This document shows, piece by piece, positions 9,066-18,015 of a stretch of DNA of 64,000 bases. Positions within the stretch are counted from its first letter, which is position 1, and every line of letters begins with the position of its first letter. The notes beneath the pieces are model-generated. The model was not told the origin of the DNA and ran no database searches. It was given only the letters and a program-made list of their open reading frames with translations. A program made the position numbers and the translations under genes. Origin of the DNA: Thermoplasmatales archaeon (lineage in GTDB: Archaea; Thermoplasmatota; Thermoplasmata; Thermoplasmatales; Thermoplasmataceae); NCBI GenBank assembly GCA_026127925.1, contig JAJSLM010000001.1:124001-188000 (forward strand), written 5' to 3'.

Positions 9066-9132
9066 TTATTAATTAAGAATGACTATCATAAGCTTATTAT
9101 AAGTTGAGGTAATGACATATTGGTGTTATAAA

Positions 9133-9552
9133 ATGGAACTGAAAAATAGCAAAACACTGGAGAATTTGAAAGCGGGTTTCGCTGGCGAATCACAGGCAAA
9201 CAGGAGATACATGTATTTTGCGCAGAAGGCCGATGAGGAAGGTTACCAGGAAATAGCCGCAACGTTCAGGACAACTGCAGATGGAGAGACTGCTCATGCG
9301 TTTGGTCACATGAAATACCTTGCCAAGGTAGGAGATCCAGTTACAGGGGAGCCCATAGGAACAACAGAGGAAAATCTCAAGTCTGCGATTGCAGGGGAAA
9401 CTTACGAATATAGCCAGATGTACCCCGGTTTTGCAAAGGTCGCCAGAGAAGAGGGATTTGAGGATATAGCCCACTGGTTTGAAGTTCTTACAAAAGCGGA
9501 GAAGTCCCACGCGAAGAAGTATCAGGAAACTCTTGAAGCAATGTCAAAGTGA
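9133..9552 (+). CDS. rubrerythrin (rubredoxin-less, sulerythrin-like)
   Basis: This ferritin-like diiron protein reduces hydrogen peroxide. Two helix pairs carry Glu ligands (GFAGESQANRRYMYFA, ADGETAHAFGH, AGETYEYSQMYPGFA, KAEKSHAKKY), matching the family. The protein is 139 aa and ends after the four-helix bundle, so the C-terminal rubredoxin domain of classical rubrerythrin is absent, as in sulerythrin of Sulfolobus. An upstream in-frame ATG (9112) exists, but the TATA-like CTTATTATAAG (9092-9102) would place the transcript start near ATG 9133. The next gene overlaps its stop codon, so the two are translated from one message. Confidence 0.93.
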   Translation: MELKNSKTLENLKAGFAGESQANRRYMYFAQKADEEGYQEIAATFRTTADGETAHAFGHMKYLAKVGDPVTGEPIGTTEENLKSAIAGETYEYSQMYPGFAKVAREEGFEDIAHWFEVLTKAEKSHAKKYQETLEAMSK

Positions 9553-10133
9553 GTTTCATGACAACAAATGAGATCTATCGTTCCGAGATAGCTCTCCCAA
9601 TCGACTACGAAAGAGTACGTGAGGAAGAGAATCGCAAAGCGATCAGCATAGAGAAACGGAGACGAGTTTCCACAAGAACATTCAGTTTTCTCTTCGAGTC
9701 AAGAGACCTTGTAAAGAACCAGATTCAGGAAATGGTCTACCTGGAGAATATGAGGACAAATGAAGGGATAAGCGATCTCATAGAAACATATGCCGATCTT
9801 CTTCCAACAGAAAGGACCCTCAGTGTCTCGATGTTCATTGAATTCGAGTCAGAATTACAGATGATGCGCCTCATGAAGGAACTCACAGGCGTGGAGGATC
9901 AGGTTTACCTTGTTTTTGACGGAACCGAAGTTAAGGCTACGCCAGAACTCGGTCGTTCCACGGATACATTGGAAGCCACGTTGCAGTACTTGAAGTTTCA
10001 TTTCGATAACGATGCCTTGGAAAAGTTCAAGAGCTGCAATAGGTGTACAATAGAAGTTAGAAGAAAGAACTATGAAGAAATAGGAAAGTTGCCAGACAAT
10101 CTATTTGCTCAACTCAAAAGTGAGTTAAGGTAA
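9549..10133 (+). CDS. DUF3501 family protein
   Basis: The 194-aa soluble protein matches the DUF3501 pattern: N-terminal YxxxRxxxRKxxxxxKRxRR region, then a YLENMRTNEGISDLIETYADLLPxERxLS core and a C-terminal strand rich in charged residues. Its biochemical function is unknown. In bacteria and archaea DUF3501 genes are commonly beside rubrerythrin and a CCG-domain Fe-S oxidoreductase, and here too it directly follows rubrerythrin, overlapping it by GTGA (start GTG 9549; ATG 9558 is an alternative). A role in peroxide defence or electron transfer to rubrerythrin is inferred from context only. No CCG-domain gene is present in this window. Confidence 0.8.
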   Translation: MSFMTTNEIYRSEIALPIDYERVREEENRKAISIEKRRRVSTRTFSFLFESRDLVKNQIQEMVYLENMRTNEGISDLIETYADLLPTERTLSVSMFIEFESELQMMRLMKELTGVEDQVYLVFDGTEVKATPELGRSTDTLEATLQYLKFHFDNDALEKFKSCNRCTIEVRRKNYEEIGKLPDNLFAQLKSELR

Positions 10134-10204
10134 TTTAATCATATCCAAAATTTTTTTGAAATACAATAGGACAAAATTATCTAATAGGTTTCGCATTACA
10201 TTTT

Positions 10205-11344
10205 ATGATTGAAGCTTCGTTGACAGATGATGAAAAAGATGTTTTGGAATATGTTAAAGAATTTGCGCAAAAGGAAGTCAAGCCACTGGCAAGGGATATA
10301 GACAGAAACAAAGAAGTTCCAAGGAAGATTATAGATAGAATGGCAGAGTTAGGGCTGTTTTCAAGCACTATACCCAAGAAATATGGTGGTTCCGGACTCA
10401 GTTTTAGCTTTTTTGTAAGAGTCATGGAGGAGCTTTCCAAGGCGTGTGCAAGCACAGCACTGGTCCTTGACGGTGCAATTACACTATTTGCGGATCCAGT
10501 TAATCGTTTTGGCAGTGAGACCCTCAAACAGAAGTATCTTACGCGTGTAGCAAGGGGGGAAATAGGGGGTTTGGCTATAACCGAACCAGGTGCAGGCAGC
10601 GATGCAGCATCGATAAGAACAACGGCCAGGAAAGAAGGGAGCAATTATATTATTAATGGAGATAAAATTTTCATTTCCAATGGAAGGCTTGCCAGATTCT
10701 TTGTTGTTGATGCCGTAACCGCGCCTGGGAAAGGGCACAGAGGAATATCGACATTTGTTGTCGATGCAGGCACACCAGGTTTTCTCATAAGCAGGGACAT
10801 AGAAAAACTTGGTATCAGAGGAAGCAGCACAGTGGAGCTGGAGTTTCATGACGTATCGATACCTGAAGAGAATCTGCTCGGGAAGGAAAATGAGGGTTTT
10901 CATGTTATAATGGAAACTCTGGATACGGGTAGGATAGGAATAGCAGCGCAGGCACTGGGAATAGCAGAAGTGGCTTTTGATGAAGCGGCGGATTACATAA
11001 AACAGAGAAAGCAATTCGGCACGGAGATATCCAACTTTGAAGGTATTCAGTTTATGATTGCGGATATGGTTACAAAGATAGATTCGGCAAAACTTCTTAC
11101 ATATAAAGCTGCAGAGATGTTCGATCGTGGGGAGAATGCTGTGAAAATCTCCTCTGAGGCAAAATTGTATGCATCGGACATGGCAATGAAGATCACCACC
11201 GATTGTCTTCAGCTTTTTGGCGGTTACGGTTATACCACGGACATGGATGCAGAACGGCACATGAGGGATGCTAAGATAACTCAAATTTATGAAGGGACGA
11301 ACCAGATCCAGAGAGTTATCATTGCTAGGGAGGCATTAAAATAA
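10205..11344 (+). CDS. acyl-CoA dehydrogenase
   Basis: This 379-aa FAD enzyme oxidises acyl-CoA to enoyl-CoA. It has the N-terminal helical domain, the central beta domain with GGLAITEPGAGSDAAS (about residues 119-134) and the C-terminal domain with QRKQFGTEISNFEGIQFMIADM, and it ends in GGYGYTTDMDAERHMRDAKITQIYEGTNQIQR, the standard signature. The catalytic base is probably the Glu of IYEGTN near residue 364, as in short- and medium-chain members. Chain length cannot be told. TTATCTAA lies about 25 nt before ATG 10205, implying a leaderless mRNA. Its TAA overlaps the ATG of the DUF72 gene by one base. No electron-transfer flavoprotein genes are in the window. Confidence 0.95.
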   Translation: MIEASLTDDEKDVLEYVKEFAQKEVKPLARDIDRNKEVPRKIIDRMAELGLFSSTIPKKYGGSGLSFSFFVRVMEELSKACASTALVLDGAITLFADPVNRFGSETLKQKYLTRVARGEIGGLAITEPGAGSDAASIRTTARKEGSNYIINGDKIFISNGRLARFFVVDAVTAPGKGHRGISTFVVDAGTPGFLISRDIEKLGIRGSSTVELEFHDVSIPEENLLGKENEGFHVIMETLDTGRIGIAAQALGIAEVAFDEAADYIKQRKQFGTEISNFEGIQFMIADMVTKIDSAKLLTYKAAEMFDRGENAVKISSEAKLYASDMAMKITTDCLQLFGGYGYTTDMDAERHMRDAKITQIYEGTNQIQRVIIAREALK

Positions 11345-12165
11345 TGATTTATCTGGGCTGTTCAGGGTGGAACTATGAGGACTGGAGAGGAAGTTTTTAT
11401 CCACGAGGCACTGTAGACCAGCTAAAATACTATTCAAAGGTCTTCGACACCGTTGAGGTTAACTCTACATTCTACAGGGACTTTAAACCCGAAACTCTCA
11501 AGTCATGGATCTCCCGCGTAAGGGAGAATCCGAGATTCAAGTTTACGCTGAAATTGCCGCAGAAAATATCACACGAGGACATCTTCAACTCTACTCAGGC
11601 AGCCATATCTGACCTCTCCGACTTTCTAGAGTCCGAGGTTTCAATCTTTCAGGAAATGAACGCTATGGGTGTGGTTCTTTTTCAGATTCCACCGCATTTT
11701 ACTAAAGGTCTTGAATCCATTCTGATCGATATCCTTTCTCATGTTGATACTTATAAGACAAAATTCTTCGTTGAATTCAGAAATAAAGCCCTGTACAACG
11801 ACATGCAGGTCAGAAATAAGTTGAATCAAATTAATGTAGGTGTTGTGCGTATTGATAGTCCCGATATATTGGTCAACGATTTTCGCGAAGATAATTTTGG
11901 AGACGTATATTTTCGTTTTCATGGACGAAACAAGGCTGATTGGTTTTCTCCCGTTCAGTTGGGCCAGGGAAAATACAATTATCGTTACACTAAGGAAGAA
12001 CTTTCTGACCTGTCATTGACGGTTAAGGAAAGCATAGGGTTTAAAGATGAAATATTCATATATTTTAACAACCACCCAAATGGAAGTGCACCTGTTAACG
12101 CATTGGAGATGTCGGAAATGCTTAATCTAAGTACTGGCATTACTGGGAGGCGCCTGGAAGTGTAG
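11344..12165 (+). CDS. DUF72 (YecE-like) protein
   Basis: This 273-aa protein has the TIM-barrel-like DUF72 fold. The N-terminus YLGCSGWNYEDWRGSFYP and the following FDTVEVNSTFYR are the family signature, and YFRFHGRN and YIYFNNHPNGSAP near the C-terminus complete it. The biochemical role of the family is unknown. It is translated with the acyl-CoA dehydrogenase (TAATG overlap), which may be no more than operon packing. Confidence 0.9.
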   Translation: MIYLGCSGWNYEDWRGSFYPRGTVDQLKYYSKVFDTVEVNSTFYRDFKPETLKSWISRVRENPRFKFTLKLPQKISHEDIFNSTQAAISDLSDFLESEVSIFQEMNAMGVVLFQIPPHFTKGLESILIDILSHVDTYKTKFFVEFRNKALYNDMQVRNKLNQINVGVVRIDSPDILVNDFREDNFGDVYFRFHGRNKADWFSPVQLGQGKYNYRYTKEELSDLSLTVKESIGFKDEIFIYFNNHPNGSAPVNALEMSEMLNLSTGITGRRLEV

Positions 12166-12188
12166 TTATTCTCTTGAATGGTGAACCT

Positions 12189-13439
12189 ATGGTAAAAAAC
12201 AAACATAATTCTGTAATTCGATTGAGATTTACGTATAAAGGCTCCGAATTCGAAGGTGTTCTCATATCGGAAGACCAAGAAACTTATCTTGTAAAGCTAA
12301 GCAACGGGTATAACTTAACAATACCCAGGGATTCGGTCAACATTCTGGAGAGGCGCGAGCTAAACGGGCCCGAAGAAATCGGATCCGGAAAGATCCTCTC
12401 TGGGAAAGGTAAGAAAGTAACTCTCATAGGCAGCGGGGGAACAATTGCGAGCCGTGTGGACTACTCTACAGGGGCTGTTAAGCCTGTTTATGGCACGGAA
12501 TTCCTTCATGGAAACATCTCGAATTTTGAGCATTTTGAGTTGGAGTTAAAGGTGCTTCCTCCGGTATTCAGCGAAGATATGACACCTGTTAACTGGCAAA
12601 ACATAGCTCGTTCTGTATATGACGGCCTCAAGAATAGTGATGGGGTCGTCGTCATGCACGGAACAGACACCATGGCTTACACAGCAAGTGCGCTCGCATT
12701 CATGTTCGAAAAACAGTCCGGCCCGATAATATTCACAGGATCGCAGAGAAGTTCTGACAGACCAAGCAGCGACGCGTTCCTTAACATAGAGGGCTCACTG
12801 GAGTTCGCGTCAACGGATCTGGGCGAAGTTTGTATAGCTATGCATGAAGGGCTTTCTGACACGACAATTAACCTGCTTAGGGGCGTTAGGACAAGAAAGA
12901 TGCATTCTTCGAGAAGGGATGCATTCAAATCTATTGGCTACCCCGAATTGGCAGAATATTCAAATGGAAAAATAAAATTTAAAGATGCATATAGGAAAAC
13001 GGATGACAAGAACGAGCTTAAGGACAAGCTTGAATCCAGAGTCTCGTTAATTTATTTTAACCCTATTCTTACCAATGAAGACTTTGAAACGCTTGCCATG
13101 AATAAACGTGCAGTTGTGCTGGCAGGTACCGGTCTTGGGCATGTTTCAAACAGATTTGTCCCTATCATACGTCAACTTTCCAAAAGTGGTATAAAATTCT
13201 ACATGACCACACAGTGCATATACGGCAGCGTGAACATGAACGTGTACTCAACGGGTAGAGAACTTAGGTCGGCAGGTGTGATTCCGTTAGGAAATATGCT
13301 TTCTGAAGTGGCTCTTGTAAAGAGCATGTTTGTTTTTGCAAATTATGATTCCGAAGAAGTAGACAGGAAGATGAAAGAAAACCTTAGAGGCGAGATCATG
13401 GATCGTGAAGTTCCTTTCGGTAGTGGTGAGGCGGCTTGA
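12189..13439 (+). CDS. gatD: glutamyl-tRNA(Gln) amidotransferase subunit D
   Basis: GatD is the asparaginase-like subunit of the archaeal amidotransferase that converts Glu-tRNA(Gln) to Gln-tRNA(Gln); it releases ammonia from glutamine or asparagine for GatE. An N-terminal SH3-like domain (about residues 1-75) precedes the asparaginase domain. The threonine motifs are visible: IGSGGTIASRVD and VVMHGTDTMAYTA, with the AGTGLGH region near residue 317. ATG 12189 is chosen because GGTGA lies a few bases upstream; ATG 12174 would have no visible ribosome-binding site. It overlaps gatE by 4 nt. Confidence 0.95.
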   Translation: MVKNKHNSVIRLRFTYKGSEFEGVLISEDQETYLVKLSNGYNLTIPRDSVNILERRELNGPEEIGSGKILSGKGKKVTLIGSGGTIASRVDYSTGAVKPVYGTEFLHGNISNFEHFELELKVLPPVFSEDMTPVNWQNIARSVYDGLKNSDGVVVMHGTDTMAYTASALAFMFEKQSGPIIFTGSQRSSDRPSSDAFLNIEGSLEFASTDLGEVCIAMHEGLSDTTINLLRGVRTRKMHSSRRDAFKSIGYPELAEYSNGKIKFKDAYRKTDDKNELKDKLESRVSLIYFNPILTNEDFETLAMNKRAVVLAGTGLGHVSNRFVPIIRQLSKSGIKFYMTTQCIYGSVNMNVYSTGRELRSAGVIPLGNMLSEVALVKSMFVFANYDSEEVDRKMKENLRGEIMDREVPFGSGEAA

Positions 13440-15250
13440 GCAATGAAGTGAAGCAAAAAATCGGCCTTGAGGTTCACATACAGCTTCAGGGTAAAAAATT
13501 GTTCTGCACCTGTGCCACCGAATCCTCTTATGAGCTGGAAAAGGTTGTTGAAAGGAACCTAAGACTATCCTCTGGTGAGACGGGTAAATTTGACCAGGCC
13601 GCAATGTACGAGACCCAGCGCTCGCGCGGTTTTATTTACCACCTTCATGGAAACAACTGCCTCGTTGACGTAGACGAGGAACCTCCGCATAATGTAAACA
13701 GCAACGCATTAAAACGCTCAATAGCCCTCTCTATGTCTCTTAACTGTTCGATTGTAGACTATGCGACATTCATGAGGAAGATCGTAATAGACGGATCAAA
13801 CACAACTGGATTTCAAAGAACTGCAATCATAGGATTTGGTGGTTCCGTCGAAACGTCTAGAGGCAAGGTACGGATCTCCACGGTTTGCCTCGAGGAGGAT
13901 GCTGCTCGTAAACTGAGCGATAACGTTGGAGCGGCCACTTATTCGCTCGAGCGTCTAGGTGTACCCCTGGTTGAAATATCAACTGAGCCGGATATAGTCA
14001 ATGCTGCTCATGCTATTGAGACAGCCGAAAAAATAGGAAAGCTTGCGTTATTGTCTGGATGGGCCAGAAAAGGTGCAGAAGCGATTAGGCAGGATGTAAA
14101 TTTCTCATCAGGGTTCGGGAGAGTTGAGATTAAAGGGGTTCAGAAGATTTCACTTATTGAATCCTGCCTGAACTATGAAAGTCGTAGACATTCAACACTG
14201 GCAGAAATCTCGCCAAAAATAAAATCAGGTTTTAATCCCGAAAGGATACAGTTCATAGACGTTACTGAAATATTCAAAGATACAAAATCGAAAGTTATCC
14301 TCTCAGGATTGCATTCCGGAAGCAAGGTGTATGCAACAGTTCTCACGGCAATGAAAGGATATCTGAAGAATGGTAATTATAGACTTGGTGCTGAAATAGC
14401 CGATGTAACTCGTTTGTATGGTGCAGGAGGGATAATGCACTCCGATGAACTCCCCGGTTACGGTGTGGAAAAAGAGATAGCACCAATTATCTCAATCTTG
14501 AAGCCGAACAAAGACGATGCGTTTGCTATCCTAGTTTGCGGAGAAGAAAAAATACAGGTTATCACCAAAGAAATACGGAGCAGAATCTCCAGGATTCTTA
14601 ATCTTGACCTTTCCGAGACCAGATTCGTGGACGATAACGGAAGCACGCACTATCTCAGGCCTCTTCCAGGGCGCGAAAGGATGTACCCAGAAACGGATGT
14701 TGCAGTCGTGCCGATCGGCAATGACATACTTGAACAGTGTAAGAAAATTATTCCGAAAGACGAGGAGGAGATGGTTGCAAGTCTCACGGAAGCTTACGCA
14801 ATTTCAAGGCAGGATGCCGCTTCCATCATAAACAAGGGCTTGACCGGTTCTTTTGAAAAACTTGCAGAACTTACGGGGGATGCACGGTTGTCATCTCGAA
14901 TTCTCAACCAACTTTTCCATGAGATACTTAAGAAGACCTCATCACGCGTTTTGCCTGATGTTCTTGTTGACGCTGCAGAAACGTGTCTCTCAGTTGGAAT
15001 TGTTCCATCTGGACTTGAAAAGGCACTCTTAAGGCATTTTGTTGATGGGGTAAGTTTCATAAATCTTTCACTTATGCCGGATCTCCAGACATTGAGTCAT
15101 GATGAGCTGGAGAAGATCATAAAAGATCTAATCCGCGATGAAAATAGCGTAACAATGGCGAATCTTATCCCAAGAATAAAAGCAAGAGAAAACCGCATAT
15201 TCGATCCTAAAGATGCTATCAATATCTTCAAGGAACTATCTCAGAAATAG
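13436..15250 (+). CDS. gatE: glutamyl-tRNA(Gln) amidotransferase subunit E
   Basis: GatE is the kinase/transamidase and tRNA-binding subunit paired with GatD, restricted to archaea. The 604-aa protein begins with the conserved KIGLEVHIQLQGKKLFC and continues with EEPPHN, VDYATFMRKIVIDGSNTTGFQRT and RLGVPLVEISTEPD, typical of the GatB/GatE cradle. An AspRS-like insertion (about residues 270-420, with GLHSGSKVYATVLTA and RFVDDNGSTHYLRPLPGRERMYPETD) marks it as GatE rather than GatB. A YqeY-like tail ends the protein. TTG 13436 is the start: GGTGAGG lies just upstream and the codon overlaps the gatD stop as TTGA. Confidence 0.95.
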   Translation: MSNEVKQKIGLEVHIQLQGKKLFCTCATESSYELEKVVERNLRLSSGETGKFDQAAMYETQRSRGFIYHLHGNNCLVDVDEEPPHNVNSNALKRSIALSMSLNCSIVDYATFMRKIVIDGSNTTGFQRTAIIGFGGSVETSRGKVRISTVCLEEDAARKLSDNVGAATYSLERLGVPLVEISTEPDIVNAAHAIETAEKIGKLALLSGWARKGAEAIRQDVNFSSGFGRVEIKGVQKISLIESCLNYESRRHSTLAEISPKIKSGFNPERIQFIDVTEIFKDTKSKVILSGLHSGSKVYATVLTAMKGYLKNGNYRLGAEIADVTRLYGAGGIMHSDELPGYGVEKEIAPIISILKPNKDDAFAILVCGEEKIQVITKEIRSRISRILNLDLSETRFVDDNGSTHYLRPLPGRERMYPETDVAVVPIGNDILEQCKKIIPKDEEEMVASLTEAYAISRQDAASIINKGLTGSFEKLAELTGDARLSSRILNQLFHEILKKTSSRVLPDVLVDAAETCLSVGIVPSGLEKALLRHFVDGVSFINLSLMPDLQTLSHDELEKIIKDLIRDENSVTMANLIPRIKARENRIFDPKDAINIFKELSQK

Positions 15251-15346
15251 TTCCGTCAGGCATGATATTATGGGTGGTTAGGTCAAGCATTGATCATACC
15301 CAAAGAGTAAGATTCGAAAGCAATTTAGAACTTTGCAAAAGGAAGA

Positions 15347-15475
15347 ATGACGAATTCCAAAAAAACGGGCTTTGTCGTTGGAATGACTGTGAATGTTGGA
15401 AGGTTTTCGGAATTGAGAAAAAAATATCTGATGTTCGAATTGGCATGCGTGGAGCCATTAGGAACACGCGTCTAA
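15347..15475 (+). CDS. possible small protein, 42 aa
   Basis: Between gatE and nuoA a short frame reads ATG (15347) to TAA (15475). Its product contains GFVVGMTVNVGRFSELRKKY and ends FELACVEPLGTRV, an ordinary composition with a plausible strand-loop-helix pattern. AAAAGGAAGA precedes the ATG. A longer frame in the same region (15262-15489) is rich in Cys and Trp and looks spurious. No family is recognised, and the frame could also be a gene remnant. Confidence 0.3.
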   Translation: MTNSKKTGFVVGMTVNVGRFSELRKKYLMFELACVEPLGTRV

Positions 15476-15486
15476 TTGATAATAAA

Positions 15487-15500
15487 TAATACTTAAATAG
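15487..15500 (+). promoter_or_regulatory. TATA box of the nuo operon
   Basis: AATACTTAAATAG is centred about 27 nt before ATG 15521, so the operon mRNA is probably leaderless at nuoA. Confidence 0.6.
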
Positions 15501-15520
15501 ATTCCAACTATACTGAAAAG

Positions 15521-15958
15521 ATGTTGGACGGCTACATCCCTTTACTCATCGTCCTTGTGCTTTTGATTGCAGGGATGATTGGTCTCTTTAGTGTTCTACC
15601 GTCTCTTAGCGAAGGACGGTATAAGAGGTCCAAAGGTGTTTCGTTAAAAATTGATGACATAGTTTCTTCTATGGTGAAGGAAAAAGGTCCAGATGTCAAG
15701 GACGGGGCGTATCTGGAGACTTATGAATCCGGTGAGGTGGCACGCGGTGATATTGGGAAGTTTGTCACCGTACAATATTTCGTAATAATACTCCTGTTTG
15801 TTGTTTTTGATATCGACATTGTACTGCTTTTTCCGTGGGCAATGGATTTCAAAGCCCTAGGGATTTTGCCGTTTATTGAAACGCTGGTTTTCCTTGCTAT
15901 GCCATTATTCGTCGTTCTATACGCATTCAAAGAAGGTTATATGAGGTGGATGAAATGA
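15521..15958 (+). CDS. nuoA: complex I-type subunit A
   Basis: This 145-aa membrane subunit has three helices (about residues 6-29, 86-106 and 112-135). The conserved [27 protein letters not shown] segment holds the acidic pair of NuoA/ND3, and the loop with YESGE is the matrix-side loop next to the quinone site. The extra 40 residues in that loop (about 35-75) are longer than in bacteria. It opens a twelve-cistron nuo/fpo operon and overlaps nuoB. Confidence 0.92.
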   Translation: MLDGYIPLLIVLVLLIAGMIGLFSVLPSLSEGRYKRSKGVSLKIDDIVSSMVKEKGPDVKDGAYLETYESGEVARGDIGKFVTVQYFVIILLFVVFDIDIVLLFPWAMDFKALGILPFIETLVFLAMPLFVVLYAFKEGYMRWMK

Positions 15959-16419
15959 AGACGGGAGAAACAGGAATCCTCACGACCACTCTAGAAAAGG
16001 CGCTTGAGTGGGGGCGAAGCAATTCGCTCTGGCCACTTACCTTCGGATTGGCTTGTTGTGCAATAGAAATGATGGCTATTCAAGCTTCTGACCTGGATAT
16101 CTCTCGATTTGGCAGTGAAATATTCAGGAATTCGCCAAGACAGTCCGACCTTATGATTGTATCCGGAACCGTAACAAAAAAGATGGCTCCGCGAGTTAGG
16201 AGGCTATATGACGAAATGCCTTATCCTAAGTATGTTATCGCTCAGGGGGTTTGTGTAATACAGGGTGGACCATATAATCAGGGGTACTCTGTTGTTCTTG
16301 GTGTTGACAAGGTAATACCTGTGGATGTTTATGTTCCTGGATGCCCTCCGACTCCGGAAGCGCTCACCCATGGCCTTATACTGCTGCAGAAGAAGATCAG
16401 GCACGAGACGGACAGGTGA
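15955..16419 (+). CDS. nuoB: complex I-type subunit B (Fe-S cluster N2)
   Basis: This is the 154-aa peripheral subunit that holds the terminal N2 [4Fe-4S] cluster next to the quinone pocket. The four ligands are visible: the adjacent Cys34-Cys35 in [11 protein letters not shown], Cys100 in GVCVIQGGP and Cys130 in [14 protein letters not shown] 15955 is taken as start because GAGGTGGA lies just upstream and the codon overlaps the nuoA stop (ATGA); a GTG at 15946 is possible. Confidence 0.95.
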   Translation: MKTGETGILTTTLEKALEWGRSNSLWPLTFGLACCAIEMMAIQASDLDISRFGSEIFRNSPRQSDLMIVSGTVTKKMAPRVRRLYDEMPYPKYVIAQGVCVIQGGPYNQGYSVVLGVDKVIPVDVYVPGCPPTPEALTHGLILLQKKIRHETDR

Positions 16420-16423
16420 TTTC

Positions 16424-16882
16424 ATGGTGGAAGTAATTGAAGAATCAATTGGTAAGGATGGGCGAAAAGTAATCAAAGTTGCAAAAGAGAATTTAATAGC
16501 CCTTATGAAAGATTTGAAATCACAGGGATATGACCATCTTTCTTTGATTACAGGAATTGATCGTAAGGACAAACTGGAAGTTGTATATCATTTACATAAC
16601 ATGAAGGAAGACAAATATCTCGTGATAAAAACTGAGACGTTGGACGAGCGAGTGCCAAGTCTTACTTCCTTGTACAGCAGTGCTGACTGGGACGAGCGCG
16701 AACAGTATGACCTCATGGGTATCGTCTTTGAGGGCCACCCTAACCTCAAGAGGCTGTTTCTGCCAGAGTCGTGGGTCGGGCATCCACTAAGAAAGAATTA
16801 CGATCTCTCAAAAGTTCAGTATATCAACATGGACGAGAATGGCGACGATTATGCAACTTTTGATCCAGGGGATGGCTGGTAA
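16424..16882 (+). CDS. nuoC: complex I-type subunit C
   Basis: The 152-aa product is the peripheral-arm subunit C (30-kDa type). The hallmark is ADWDEREQYDLMGIVFEGHPNLKRLFLPE (about residues 88-116), followed by WVGHPLRKNYDL. It is separate from nuoD, not fused. ATG 16424 lies 4 nt after the nuoB stop and has GGTGAT upstream; a much longer in-frame extension upstream overlaps nuoB and is rejected. Confidence 0.95.
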   Translation: MVEVIEESIGKDGRKVIKVAKENLIALMKDLKSQGYDHLSLITGIDRKDKLEVVYHLHNMKEDKYLVIKTETLDERVPSLTSLYSSADWDEREQYDLMGIVFEGHPNLKRLFLPESWVGHPLRKNYDLSKVQYINMDENGDDYATFDPGDGW

Positions 16883-18015
16883 TGCTTAAAGAGGATAACG
16901 AATCTGCCAACGGAAACAAGTGGGTTGAACTCAACATGGGCCCACAGCACCCATCCATGCATGGCGTCCTAAGGCTTAGGGTGAAACTTGATGGAGAAAT
17001 AGTGAAGGAATGTGAACCGATCATTGGCTACCTTCACAGAAACGCCGAAAAGTTGTGTGAACTAGATTATTACTGTGATGCCACTGTTTATTTTGATCGA
17101 ATGGACTATGTTGGGGCAATGAACATGGAGGTCGGATATCTTGAAGCCGCTGAGAAATTGCTGGATATACCACCTCCTGAAAGGGCACAGTGGATCCGCC
17201 TGATAATGGCCGAACTTAACAGGATTGCTGCTCATCTTGTCTGGACAGGTGCATTTGGCTTGGATCTTGGCATGTTAACTCCTTTCTTCTATTGCTTTGC
17301 TGAGAGGGAAAAAATACAGCGTATATTTGTTGATATAAGCGGATCAAGGCAACAGCTCAATTACATGAGCATAGGTGGCGTGTACCAGGATATAAATGAA
17401 AAGATTATCTATGATATTGAACAATTCATAGATCAATTTCCAAAGAAACTGGAGGACATAAACAAGACCTACATCAAAAACGACATCTTTCTCTCAAGGA
17501 ACAAAGGATTGGGGATACTAGAACCTGAGGTAGCCCTCGATTATGGTGTCACTGGCCCAATACTGAGAGCATCCGGGATTGACTACGATATAAGGAAGAA
17601 AGAACCATATCTTATGTACGATAAGGTAAACTTCGACGTCCCAGTATCATATAAGAAGGATAACCTTGCAAGATATCTTGTAAGAATAGAGGAGATGAGG
17701 CAATCAATAAAGATACTGAAGCAGGCAATAAAGAAAATCCCTGACGGTCCTTACTTTAATCCGAAAGCCAAGAAACCCTTGATGATAAGACTCAGAGGAG
17801 ATGGTGACGTGTATGCAAGGACTGAATCTTCAAAAGGAGAATTTGGTGTATATCTGGTTGGCGACGGCGGAGTGAAGCCTTACCGTGTGCGTGTAAGGAG
17901 TCCAACTTTTAAGAATCTTAGTGTTGCACCTGTACTGGTGAAAGATCAAATGATTGCCGATCTGATAGCTATTCTGGGAACCTTTGATCTTGTTTTCGGA
18001 GAGATTGACAGATGA
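16882..18015 (+). CDS. nuoD: complex I-type subunit D (49-kDa)
   Basis: This 377-aa subunit, with NuoB, forms the quinone-reduction site and derives from the large subunit of NiFe-hydrogenase. The N-terminal NMGPQHPSMHGVLRLRVKLDGE is characteristic, with the quinone-site His in QHPSMHG. GYLHRNAEKLCE, MDYVGAMNMEVGYL and the C-terminal LGTFDLVFGEIDR are also family signatures. The hydrogenase-type CxxC nickel ligands are absent, as expected for a Nuo/Fpo protein. Start ATG overlaps the nuoC stop (TAATG). Confidence 0.96.
   Translation: MLKEDNESANGNKWVELNMGPQHPSMHGVLRLRVKLDGEIVKECEPIIGYLHRNAEKLCELDYYCDATVYFDRMDYVGAMNMEVGYLEAAEKLLDIPPPERAQWIRLIMAELNRIAAHLVWTGAFGLDLGMLTPFFYCFAEREKIQRIFVDISGSRQQLNYMSIGGVYQDINEKIIYDIEQFIDQFPKKLEDINKTYIKNDIFLSRNKGLGILEPEVALDYGVTGPILRASGIDYDIRKKEPYLMYDKVNFDVPVSYKKDNLARYLVRIEEMRQSIKILKQAIKKIPDGPYFNPKAKKPLMIRLRGDGDVYARTESSKGEFGVYLVGDGGVKPYRVRVRSPTFKNLSVAPVLVKDQMIADLIAILGTFDLVFGEIDR

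Noticed and set aside
10484-11284. 266-codon minus-strand open frame inside acyl-CoA dehydrogenase
   Set aside because: It lies opposite a clear acyl-CoA dehydrogenase with complete signatures; the translated product is Cys/His-rich without family features.
12174-12188. upstream ATG for gatD
   Set aside because: No ribosome-binding site; GGTGA precedes ATG 12189 instead.
15262-15489. 75-codon frame between gatE and nuoA
   Set aside because: Unusual Cys/Trp content and no ribosome-binding site; the shorter frame at 15347 is more plausible.
16325-16423. N-terminal extension of nuoC overlapping nuoB
   Set aside because: Reads Arg/Cys-rich text and the ATG at 16424 has a good ribosome-binding site and family-like start.
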